Source: JBAJNN01 sp036881905
Lineage (GTDB): Bacteria > Pseudomonadota > Alphaproteobacteria > Rhizobiales > Im1
Assembly: GCA_036881905.1 (NCBI GenBank)
Contig: JBAJNN010000029.1
Span: 1 to 25,100, forward strand
Length of the DNA stretch: 25,100 nt
Direction of reading: 5' to 3'
The translations under genes were made by a program, and so were the position numbers. The notes below the pieces were generated by a model. It had not been told where the DNA came from. It was given only the letters and a program-made list of their open reading frames with translations, and made no database searches. This document shows positions 1-6,381 of the stretch, one piece after another (the first letter of the stretch is position 1; every line of letters begins with the position of its first letter).

Positions 1-103
1 AGCGGATTGCGTTCAAATTGAATCGCAATACCGCTCCAACATTCTATTTTATAAGCATAACCTTGATCGTCCTTGGCTCTCTCCGGATCGGATTATGCTC
101 TAG
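1..103 (+). repeat. Bipartite palindromic repeat, copy A (left end cut by window)
   Basis: One of four related copies in this window (others at 10342-10446, 11050-11160 and 20857-20963). Its right half contains AGCATAAcC (positions 52-60) facing GATTATGCT (91-99) and ends in GCTCTAG. Its left half is a separate imperfect hairpin around GCGGATTGCG and CGCAATACCGC. The outer TAGAGC end is missing because the window starts inside the element. The left hairpin matches copy B, not copies C and D. Non-coding and MITE-like; no transposase is linked to it. Confidence 0.85.
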
Positions 104-187
104 TCAGACGGCGCGCGGCGGAACCCGCCTTGTTCGAGAGGGGAGAGTAGGCACAAGCCATTTCAGAATAATTTGAACCGCGCGATC

Positions 188-222
188 ATGACGCAATCCA
201 TTTCGTGCTATATCTAGCACGA
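188..222 (+). promoter_or_regulatory. Leaderless promoter with palindromic operator for the XRE-type gene
   Basis: A -35-like hexamer ATGACG (188-193), a 17-bp spacer and a -10-like hexamer TATCTA (211-216) sit directly ahead of the ATG at 223. The start site expected 6-7 bp after the -10 would fall on or next to the ATG, so the transcript is probably leaderless; no Shine-Dalgarno sequence is visible. A perfect inverted repeat, TCGTGCTA (203-210) and TAGCACGA (215-222), covers the -10 and ends at the start codon, the position expected for an autorepressor site. The same layout recurs at 25050-25084. The palindrome and spacing are seen directly; autoregulation is inferred. Confidence 0.6.
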
Positions 223-657
223 ATGAAGATGCATGATAAGTTCGTTCAGGCTATCAGGGAAAAGCTAGCGCGAGAGAACCTCTCGGTGCGCGCGGTGGCT
301 TTACGCGCCAATTTGCCGGTTCGCAGCGTTCAGGGCATTTTGGAGGGCCATGTCCCCTCGATTGAGCGGGCCGCGCAGGTTGCCGAGGCTTTGGGGATTT
401 GTTTTTACATCGGCGCGCCCGGGGCCGGGACTCCCGCGTCTTCGGCCGATCCCGAGCTGATCGGTCTCCTCACCGAGCGGGTTATGAAGGCTTATGAGGA
501 GTGTGGAGCCAAGATAACCCCGCGTCAGGCCGCCGAATTGGCGATTCAAGCCCATGACCGTATTATCGATGAGACGGAAGACAGGAACGACCGATTCGTT
601 CGTGCCGATGAATATGTCCCCGAGCTTCGCCGCAGGCTGTCAGACGGAACGGGTTGA
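223..657 (+). CDS. Small XRE-family helix-turn-helix transcriptional regulator
   Basis: A 144-residue protein. Residues about 3-55 form a lambda-repressor-like helix-turn-helix (LSVRAVALRANLP followed by VRSVQGILEG and PSIERAAQVAEALG), then an FYIGAP segment. This N-terminal arrangement is common in alphaproteobacterial repressors that otherwise carry an S24 peptidase domain. Here the C-terminal half is a short charged helical region with no visible Ser/Lys protease dyad, so it should not self-cleave. The ATG at 223 is preferred over an in-frame GTG at 205: the GTG lies inside the operator palindrome and upstream of the likely transcription start. A probable paralogue with the same promoter begins at 25085. 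The targets are unknown; autorepression is the likeliest role. Confidence 0.72.
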   Translation: MKMHDKFVQAIREKLARENLSVRAVALRANLPVRSVQGILEGHVPSIERAAQVAEALGICFYIGAPGAGTPASSADPELIGLLTERVMKAYEECGAKITPRQAAELAIQAHDRIIDETEDRNDRFVRADEYVPELRRRLSDGTG

Positions 658-692
658 GGATTATCTAAAACACGGTATAATCTCTCCGTGTT
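654..692 (+). promoter_or_regulatory. Putative promoter with an inverted repeat around the -10
   Basis: TTGAGG (654-659), a 16-bp spacer and a perfect TATAAT (676-681) form a good sigma-70-type promoter. It starts at the stop codon of the XRE-type gene. The -10 lies in the loop of a perfect 7-bp inverted repeat, AACACGG (669-675) and CCGTGTT (686-692), so the element could be an operator or a weak stem-loop. It would drive def and fmt, or the remnant at 722-895. No experimental support. Confidence 0.45.
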
Positions 693-721
693 CGTGGGAC
701 ACCTTTATTCCAACCCATTGA

Positions 722-895
722 TTCTATGAGGGCGCAATCGACACTCCCGTGGGACACAGCGGTGTTGATTTCATTGAGGAAATTGCGTTTTTTGGGCCGG
801 TATCGCCCACCATTTTCTACTTTGCCGCAGGGCTTTGCCTGCGCATCCGGTCTGCGCTATGGACTATCGGGCATTACGAGAGGTGTTTTCCTTAA
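722..895 (+). pseudogene. Possible remnant of a membrane-protein gene, or a very small ORF
   Basis: The frame from 722 to the TAA at 893-895 is open for 57 codons and reads like protein: an acidic GVDFIEEIAFFGPVSP followed by a hydrophobic TIFYFAAGLCL and a basic stretch. The first candidate start is a GTG at 749, giving 48 residues, without a clear ribosome binding site; a TGA lies just upstream at 719-721. I do not recognise the family. An overlapping ATG frame (726-917) looks less protein-like. It may be a fragment of a lost membrane protein gene in front of def, or a chance open frame. Confidence 0.25.
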
Positions 896-932
896 AACCA
901 GCGGGGCCGTGCTTTGAGAGCGTGGTGGGTCC

Positions 933-1445
933 ATGATCCATGACATCATAAAAATTCCGAATTCAATATTGAGCAAGCCTTCCGCGGCCGTGACCGTGGT
1001 GGATGATGCGGTGCGCAAATTGCTCGACGATATGCTTGAGACGATGTATGCGGCGTCAGGTATCGGGCTTGCTGCCGTGCAGATTGGTGTTGCGCGGCGT
1101 CTGGTTGTTATGGATGTGGCCGGCGCGCAATCCCGTGAGCCATTGTTTCTGGTCAATCCGGAAATTGTCTGGAGCAGCGAGGAAACAACCGAGCATGAGG
1201 AGGGCTGCCTCTCGATCCCCGACGCCGCAGGGATGGTGACGCGACCGGCGGAGGTCGCGATTTGCTTTCTCGACAGGGAGGGCACCCGGCGGGAGAAACA
1301 GTGCGACGGTCTCCTGGCCACTTGTGTCCAGCACGAGATCGACCATACCAACGGTATTTTGTTTATCGATCGTCTCTCGCGGCTCAAGCGCGAGCGTATT
1401 ATCAAGCGATCCGTCAAGACAAGGCGCGATACTCTCGCGGCTTGA
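933..1445 (+). CDS. def: Peptide deformylase
   Basis: A 170-residue cytoplasmic metalloenzyme that removes the N-formyl group from nascent polypeptides. All three family motifs are present: GIGLAAVQ (residues 43-50), EGCLS (90-94, metal ligand Cys92) and HEIDH (134-138, metal ligands His134 and His138, catalytic Glu135). The length is normal for the family. The residue after HEIDH is Thr where Leu is usual (HEIDHTNG), a minor variation outside the metal centre. The gene lies 77 bp ahead of fmt, the conserved def-fmt pairing that couples deformylation with formylation of Met-tRNA. The Shine-Dalgarno sequence before ATG 933 is weak (GTGGTGGG). Confidence 0.95.
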   Translation: MIHDIIKIPNSILSKPSAAVTVVDDAVRKLLDDMLETMYAASGIGLAAVQIGVARRLVVMDVAGAQSREPLFLVNPEIVWSSEETTEHEEGCLSIPDAAGMVTRPAEVAICFLDREGTRREKQCDGLLATCVQHEIDHTNGILFIDRLSRLKRERIIKRSVKTRRDTLAA

Positions 1446-1522
1446 ACAATGGCGTGCTCCAAGGCTCATTGATCCTTTCGCCTGGGATTTGACCGCCTTA
1501 TCGTGAAGGTTACCCTTCCCCC

Positions 1523-2455
1523 ATGCTGCGCATCGTTTTTATGGGAACGCCCGATTTCGCCGTGCCGACGCTTGATGCGATCATCCGCCGGGGCCATGAA
1601 ATAACGGCAGTCTATACCCAGCCGCCGCGCCCTGCCGGGCGTGGCATGAGCAAGCGGTGCTCGCCGGTGCAAAAACAGGCTCAGACGCATGGCATGGAGG
1701 TGCGCACCCCAGTATCGTTAAAACCGCGCCATGAACAGGAAGCCTTTGCCGCGCTTGGCGCTAATGTCGCCGTGGTTGTGGCTTACGGACTTATTCTGCC
1801 GCCTCCGGTTTTGCGGGCACCCGCCCATGGCTGTCTTAATCTGCATGCCTCGCGCTTGCCGCGCTGGCGCGGGGCCGCTCCCATTCAACGCGCCATCATG
1901 GCTGGCGATGATAAAACCGCGGTAACCGTCATGCGCATGGATGAGGGGCTGGATACCGGCCCGATCTGTCTCATGGAGCCGGTTGCCATTGGCACGTGGA
2001 TGACGGGTGGCGAATTGCATGACAGGCTTGCCGATACCGGTGCGGCTCTTATGATTGAGGCCCTTGACGCCATTGCCCATGGGCGGCTTGACTGCACGCC
2101 GCAAAAACGGATGGGCGTGACCTATGCCGCCAAGATCGACAAGGCTAAGATGCAGATCGATTTTTCCCGCCCGGCGTGGGAGGTTCATAACCTCATACGC
2201 GCCCTTTCGCCATCGCCCGGTGCGTGGTTCGCGTTGGCCGGTTACGGCTCAAAGCCACAGCGGGTCAAGGTGCTTGCAAGCGAGTGTGTACAGGTTGACG
2301 GTGCGCCCGGCGAAGTGCTGGATGACCGGCTCTGCGTGGCGTGCGGACAGGGCGCGGTTCGCTTGCTTAAGCTGCAACGCGAGGGTAAAACCTTAATAAC
2401 GGCGGCGGATTTTTTGCGTGGCCAGCCCATAGCGGCCGGTTGCTTGCTGGTTTGA
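1523..2455 (+). CDS. fmt: Methionyl-tRNA formyltransferase
   Basis: A 310-residue enzyme that formylates initiator Met-tRNA using 10-formyltetrahydrofolate. The N-terminal formyltransferase domain begins MLRIVFMGTPDFAVP and carries the catalytic Asn106 and His108 in NLHASRLPRWRGAAPIQ, and Asp144 in DEGLDTGP. The canonical HASLLP loop reads HASRLP here. The C-terminal OB-like domain (from about residue 205) starts with the typical AAKIDKAKMQIDF and VHNLIRALSPSPGAW segments. It follows def in the same direction and is probably cotranscribed. In many relatives truA comes next; here a thioredoxin gene follows. The best upstream purine run (GAAGG at 1505-1509) is far from the ATG, so initiation may be inefficient or coupled. 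Confidence 0.95.
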   Translation: MLRIVFMGTPDFAVPTLDAIIRRGHEITAVYTQPPRPAGRGMSKRCSPVQKQAQTHGMEVRTPVSLKPRHEQEAFAALGANVAVVVAYGLILPPPVLRAPAHGCLNLHASRLPRWRGAAPIQRAIMAGDDKTAVTVMRMDEGLDTGPICLMEPVAIGTWMTGGELHDRLADTGAALMIEALDAIAHGRLDCTPQKRMGVTYAAKIDKAKMQIDFSRPAWEVHNLIRALSPSPGAWFALAGYGSKPQRVKVLASECVQVDGAPGEVLDDRLCVACGQGAVRLLKLQREGKTLITAADFLRGQPIAAGCLLV

Positions 2456-2509
2456 GATTCGCCGTCGGACAGCGTAAAATCCTAAAAACCACGAATGGAA
2501 GGCATGTTG

Positions 2510-2830
2510 ATGACTATTCTCGCTGTTTGCGACGCAACCTTTAAGCAAGCCGTTCTCAAGGCGGACAAACCGGTCGTGGTGGATTTCTGGGCCGAGTGGT
2601 GCGGGCCGTGCAAGCTGATCGCTGCGCTGCTTGAGGAGCTTGCCGGCGAGATGGACGATAGGGTCGCGATCGTCAAACTCGATGTCGCTCAAAATCCTGC
2701 CATAGCCTCACATTATGGCGTGCGTAGCATTCCCACTCTGGCGATATTTGTCGATGGAAAGCTGACCTCCACACGGGTCGGCGCCGTGCCCAGGGCTCAA
2801 TTGAAGAGCTGGATTAAGGCCGCGATGTGA
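2510..2830 (+). CDS. trxA: Thioredoxin
   Basis: A 106-residue single-domain thioredoxin. The redox motif WCGPC is at residues 30-34 within VVVDFWAEWCGPCK, and the cis-proline is Pro75 in RSIPTLAIF. The length is typical of cytoplasmic TrxA and no signal peptide is present. Three in-frame ATGs occur at 2495, 2504 and 2510. The last is preferred because GGAAGG (2497-2502) is then 7 bases upstream, and it gives the usual short N-terminus before the first strand. It acts as a general protein disulfide reductase with thioredoxin reductase, which is not in this window. It sits 54 bp after fmt and 89 bp before the first oppA gene. It may be one of several thioredoxins in this genome. Confidence 0.93.
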   Translation: MTILAVCDATFKQAVLKADKPVVVDFWAEWCGPCKLIAALLEELAGEMDDRVAIVKLDVAQNPAIASHYGVRSIPTLAIFVDGKLTSTRVGAVPRAQLKSWIKAAM

Positions 2831-2919
2831 TGGCCGGAGGCCGTTGGGAAAATGATCGGCTTGGAAACAAATGCTGGTACCATGATCGTGACTTGAGAAA
2901 ATCGCGGGAAGACTGGCCT

Positions 2920-4527
2920 ATGTGTGCGCCAAAGGTAATATTCCGGAAAAAGTGGAGTGCCGTAACGGTCGCGGCGGTTTTGACGCTTGCTCTGCCATCG
3001 GCGGCATCGGCCGAAATGGTCTATCATCGCGGCAATGGCGGCGATCCTGAGACGCTCGATCCTCACAAAACGAGTCTTAATATCGAGCATTATATTCTGT
3101 CCGATTTGCTTGAAGGGCTTGTGACCTATGACGCGTCCGGCGCGGCCTATCCCGGCGTGGCCAAAAGCTGGGACATTTCCGAGGACGGAACGATCTACAT
3201 CTTCCATTTCCGCGACGATGCGAAATGGTCGAATGGCGAGCCGGTCACGGCGGGCGATTTCGTGTTTTCCTTCCATCGCCTTATGACGCCGTCAACGGGC
3301 GCCAAATACGCCACGCTCCTCTATCCGATCAAGAATGCGAAAGCGATCAACACCGGCAAACTTGATCCGTCCGAACTTGGTATGAAGGCGGTTGACGACA
3401 AAACGCTCATAATAACACTTGAGGCCCCAACGCCTTATTTTATCGAGGAACTCAACAGCCGTCCGGCACTCCCCGTCTATCCGCCCGCGGTTAAACGCTA
3501 TGGCGACAATTTCGTCAAACCCGGCAACATGGTCTCCAATGGCGCCTATATGCTTCAAAGCGCCGTACTGAATGCCCAGGTGGTCGTGGTCAAAAACCCA
3601 TATTTTCACGACGCCAAAAACGTTGCCATTGACAAGGTGATTTTCATCCCCACCGAAGACCGCGCCTCGGCGCTTCGACGTTTTATCGCCGGCGAGCTCG
3701 ATTCAAACTATCAGGCTCCGCTGCAACAGGCAAAATGGATGCGTGAAAATCTCGGGCGCCAGTTTCGTGTTTTCTCAAGTCTCGGGACTTATTTCTATGC
3801 CCTGAACACCGGAAAGCCTCCTTTCGACGATATGCGGGTACGCCGGGCGCTGTCCATGGCGATCGACCGCAGGTTCCTGGCCGAAAAAATCTGGAACGAT
3901 GTCATGCTCCCAGGCTTGAGCTTCGTGCCGCCGGGCATTGCCAATTATGGCAAGCCGGTCATGCCCGATTACGCAAATGACTCCATGCTCGATCGCGAGG
4001 ACGAGGCGATTGCGTTGATGAAACAGGCAGGCTATGGCCCCGGTCATCCGCTGAAACTCGAATTACGCTATAATACGGGCGAGAACCACAAAAATACCGC
4101 CTTGGCCGTTGCGGATATGTGGAAACCGCTTGGCGTCGAGACCACATTGGTCAATGCCGATATTGCGGCTCATTATGCGCTGTTGAAGAATGGGGGCGAT
4201 TTCGATGTCGCCCGTGTTGGGTCGGTCGCGGATTACCCTGACGCCCAGAATTTTCTGTTCCTGGTGCAAAGCGATAACCCGGGATACAATTTCGCCCACT
4301 ACCGCAATCCGAAATTCGATGAATTGATGGCCCAGGCCGCCCACACCGTTGATTTGAAAGAACGCAGGGACATTTTGCGTCAGGCACAGACAATTCTTGA
4401 AAAAGATGCCGCCAACATCCCGCTTCTGTACTACACCAGTTTCAATCTTGTTTCCGACCGGCTTAGAGGATGGAGAGATAATGGTCTCGATATGCATTTG
4501 AGCCGCTGGATGTGGATCGAACCGTAG
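2920..4527 (+). CDS. Peptide ABC transporter substrate-binding protein, OppA-type (paralogue 1 of 4)
   Basis: A 535-residue periplasmic solute-binding protein of the SBP_bac_5 (peptide/nickel) family. An N-terminal signal peptide (KKWSAVTVAAVLTLALPSAASA) precedes the mature start at EMVYHRGNGG. The family hallmarks follow: DPETLDPH, LLEGLVTYD, W-S-N-G-E-P-V-T-A-G-D-F, VRRALSMAIDR and a DYPDAQNFLFL motif. ATG 2920 is preferred over an in-frame ATG at 2827 because it directly precedes the signal peptide and has GGGAAG upstream; the earlier start would overlap trxA. In the binding-motif region the other paralogues have a Trp two residues before ADY/PDY, and this copy has Ser (GSVADY), so ligand contacts may differ. 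No permease or ATPase gene is adjacent. The ligand cannot be told from sequence. Confidence 0.88.
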   Translation: MCAPKVIFRKKWSAVTVAAVLTLALPSAASAEMVYHRGNGGDPETLDPHKTSLNIEHYILSDLLEGLVTYDASGAAYPGVAKSWDISEDGTIYIFHFRDDAKWSNGEPVTAGDFVFSFHRLMTPSTGAKYATLLYPIKNAKAINTGKLDPSELGMKAVDDKTLIITLEAPTPYFIEELNSRPALPVYPPAVKRYGDNFVKPGNMVSNGAYMLQSAVLNAQVVVVKNPYFHDAKNVAIDKVIFIPTEDRASALRRFIAGELDSNYQAPLQQAKWMRENLGRQFRVFSSLGTYFYALNTGKPPFDDMRVRRALSMAIDRRFLAEKIWNDVMLPGLSFVPPGIANYGKPVMPDYANDSMLDREDEAIALMKQAGYGPGHPLKLELRYNTGENHKNTALAVADMWKPLGVETTLVNADIAAHYALLKNGGDFDVARVGSVADYPDAQNFLFLVQSDNPGYNFAHYRNPKFDELMAQAAHTVDLKERRDILRQAQTILEKDAANIPLLYYTSFNLVSDRLRGWRDNGLDMHLSRWMWIEP

Positions 4528-4546
4528 TGGGAGCATGGTAGGTTTC

Positions 4547-4566
4547 TTGACAATAGTTCTGAAACT
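4547..4566 (+). promoter_or_regulatory. Candidate promoter/operator module upstream of oppA paralogue 2
   Basis: A consensus -35 TTGACA (4547-4552) is followed two bases later by the dyad AGTT-CTGA-AACT (4555-4566). The same arrangement, TTGACG plus AGTT-CCAA-AACT with identical spacing, lies ahead of paralogue 3 at 6276-6295. The conserved dyad within otherwise diverged spacers suggests a regulator site between -35 and -10. The -10 itself is unclear. Confidence 0.4.
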
Positions 4567-4650
4567 CTGTGAGTTTATTATATGTGTGAGAAAAAAGCAA
4601 TTTAAAGTAGCAACTCTAGACCTTTAAACACTTGGAAAAGGGGTAAATCC

Positions 4651-6255
4651 ATGGTTGTGATAGAGACAATGGCGATCCTGAAAAAAGTTGTCGCCATAAC
4701 GACGGTTTTAGGGATTGCCATGCCATCGGCGGCGTCGGCCGGAATGGTCTATCATCGTGGCAATGGTGGCGACCCCGGCACGCTGGACCCGCATAAAGCA
4801 TCCACCGGCATCGAGATCAATATTCTGCGCGATCTCTATGAGGGGCTTGTGACCTATGACGCCGCCGGACACATCTATCCAGGCGTTGCGGAAAGCTGGA
4901 AGGTGTCTGCGGATGGAACGGTTTATACCTTCCATTTCAGAGAGAATGCGAAATGGTCAAATGGTGAGCCGGTGACGCCGCGCGATTTCGTGTTTTCGTT
5001 GCGTCGCGTCATGGATCCGGCAACCGCATCCGAATATGCCAGCGCCTTCTATCCCATCATGAATGCCAGGGCGATCAACACCGGCAAGCGAGCGCCATCC
5101 ATGCTTGGCGTGAGAGCGATCGATGACAAGACACTGGAAATCCGCTTAAGCGAACGCACGCCTTACTTCATCGAATTGCTCGCCTTACCGACGGCCATGC
5201 CGGTCTATCCGCCCGGCGTGGAAAACTATGGTGATGATTTTGTCAAGCCGGGCAAGATGATCTCCAACGGGGCCTATACGCTTAAAAATGCGCTTTTGAA
5301 TGCGCAAACGACTGTGGTCAGAAATCCGTATTTCCATGATGCGGAAAATGTCGCCATCGACACGGTGATTTTCATTCCCACCGAAGATCACTCCGCCGCA
5401 CTCAAGCGGTTCTCCGCCGGTGAACTTGAGTCCAATTGGGGCGCGCCGCAGGAGCAGGTGACGTGGATGAGAAACAACCTCGGGCGGCAATTCCATGTCA
5501 CGCCGCGCCTTTCGGTGGAATATTACGCTATAAACACCCGCCGCCCGCCGCTTGACGATGTTCGGGTGCGCAAGGCATTGTCCATGATGATCGACCGCGA
5601 ATTCCTGACCAAAACCATCATGAAGGGCACGACGGTGCCGGCCTATAGTTTCGTGCCGCCGGGCATCCCGAATTACGGCGCCCCAGAAGGACTTGATTTC
5701 AAGGACGAGCCGATTCTCAATCGCGAGGATGAAGCGCTTGAACTGATGAAAGACGCAGGCTATGGTCCGGGCCATCCGCTGGAACTGACATTGCGTTATA
5801 GCACCTCGGAAAATTATAAAAATATCGCTCTGGCCGTTGCCGATCTATGGAAGCCTCTGGGCGTTGATGTTTCCTTGATCAACGCCGATGCCGCCGCCCA
5901 TTATGCCGTGCTGAAAAGCGGAGAAGGCTTCGATATCGGCCAAGCCCAGTGGGGCGCCGACTATGCCGATGCGCAGAATTTTCTGTTTCTTGTGCGCGGC
6001 GACAATCCCGCCTTCAATTACGCCGGATACGCCAACCCGCAATTCGACGTCCTGATGAACCGGGCCGCGCAGGCGAGCGACCCACAAGAGCGCATTCACC
6101 TTCTTCATCGGGCCGAGCAACTGATCGAACGCGACGAGCCCAATATCGCGCTGTTCTACAGCAGTTCATTCAACCTGGTCGCCGACAGACTCAAAGGCTG
6201 GAGAGATAACGGCATCAATACCCATCTCAGTCGCTGGATGCGGATCGAACCGTGA
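4651..6255 (+). CDS. Peptide ABC transporter substrate-binding protein, OppA-type (paralogue 2 of 4)
   Basis: A 534-residue SBP_bac_5 protein. The signal peptide (KKVVAITTVLGIAMPSAASA) ends before GMVYHRGNGG; the mature N-terminal residue is Gly where the other three copies have Glu. It has DPGTLDPHKAS, LYEGLVTYD, WSNGEPVTPRDFVFS, VRKALSMMIDREF and the WGADYADAQNFLFL ligand-pocket motif with Trp intact. The start is supported by AAAAGGGG (4637-4644) 6-7 bases before ATG 4651. Its middle section (around the WGAPQEQVTWMRNN segment and the TTVPAYSFVPPGIPNYG region) is the most divergent of the four, so its ligand range probably differs. It has its own upstream promoter module, so it need not be cotranscribed with paralogue 1. 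Confidence 0.88.
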   Translation: MVVIETMAILKKVVAITTVLGIAMPSAASAGMVYHRGNGGDPGTLDPHKASTGIEINILRDLYEGLVTYDAAGHIYPGVAESWKVSADGTVYTFHFRENAKWSNGEPVTPRDFVFSLRRVMDPATASEYASAFYPIMNARAINTGKRAPSMLGVRAIDDKTLEIRLSERTPYFIELLALPTAMPVYPPGVENYGDDFVKPGKMISNGAYTLKNALLNAQTTVVRNPYFHDAENVAIDTVIFIPTEDHSAALKRFSAGELESNWGAPQEQVTWMRNNLGRQFHVTPRLSVEYYAINTRRPPLDDVRVRKALSMMIDREFLTKTIMKGTTVPAYSFVPPGIPNYGAPEGLDFKDEPILNREDEALELMKDAGYGPGHPLELTLRYSTSENYKNIALAVADLWKPLGVDVSLINADAAAHYAVLKSGEGFDIGQAQWGADYADAQNFLFLVRGDNPAFNYAGYANPQFDVLMNRAAQASDPQERIHLLHRAEQLIERDEPNIALFYSSSFNLVADRLKGWRDNGINTHLSRWMRIEP

Positions 6256-6275
6256 TGGGGTTATCAACAGGTTGC

Positions 6276-6295
6276 TTGACGGCAGTTCCAAAACT
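6276..6295 (+). promoter_or_regulatory. Candidate promoter/operator module upstream of oppA paralogue 3
   Basis: A -35-like TTGACG (6276-6281) is followed after two bases by the dyad AGTT-CCAA-AACT (6284-6295). It matches the module at 4547-4566 in sequence and spacing. The surrounding spacer is only loosely conserved, so the retained dyad may be a shared regulator site. No equivalent is visible before paralogues 1 or 4. Confidence 0.4.
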
Positions 6296-6381
6296 CAGTA
6301 ATTGTGTTATTGAAAAGCTTTGAAGAAGAATATCGAGCCTGCGAACCGCTGTGCTTGAGCAACTAGAAGGAGAGCAAAAGC

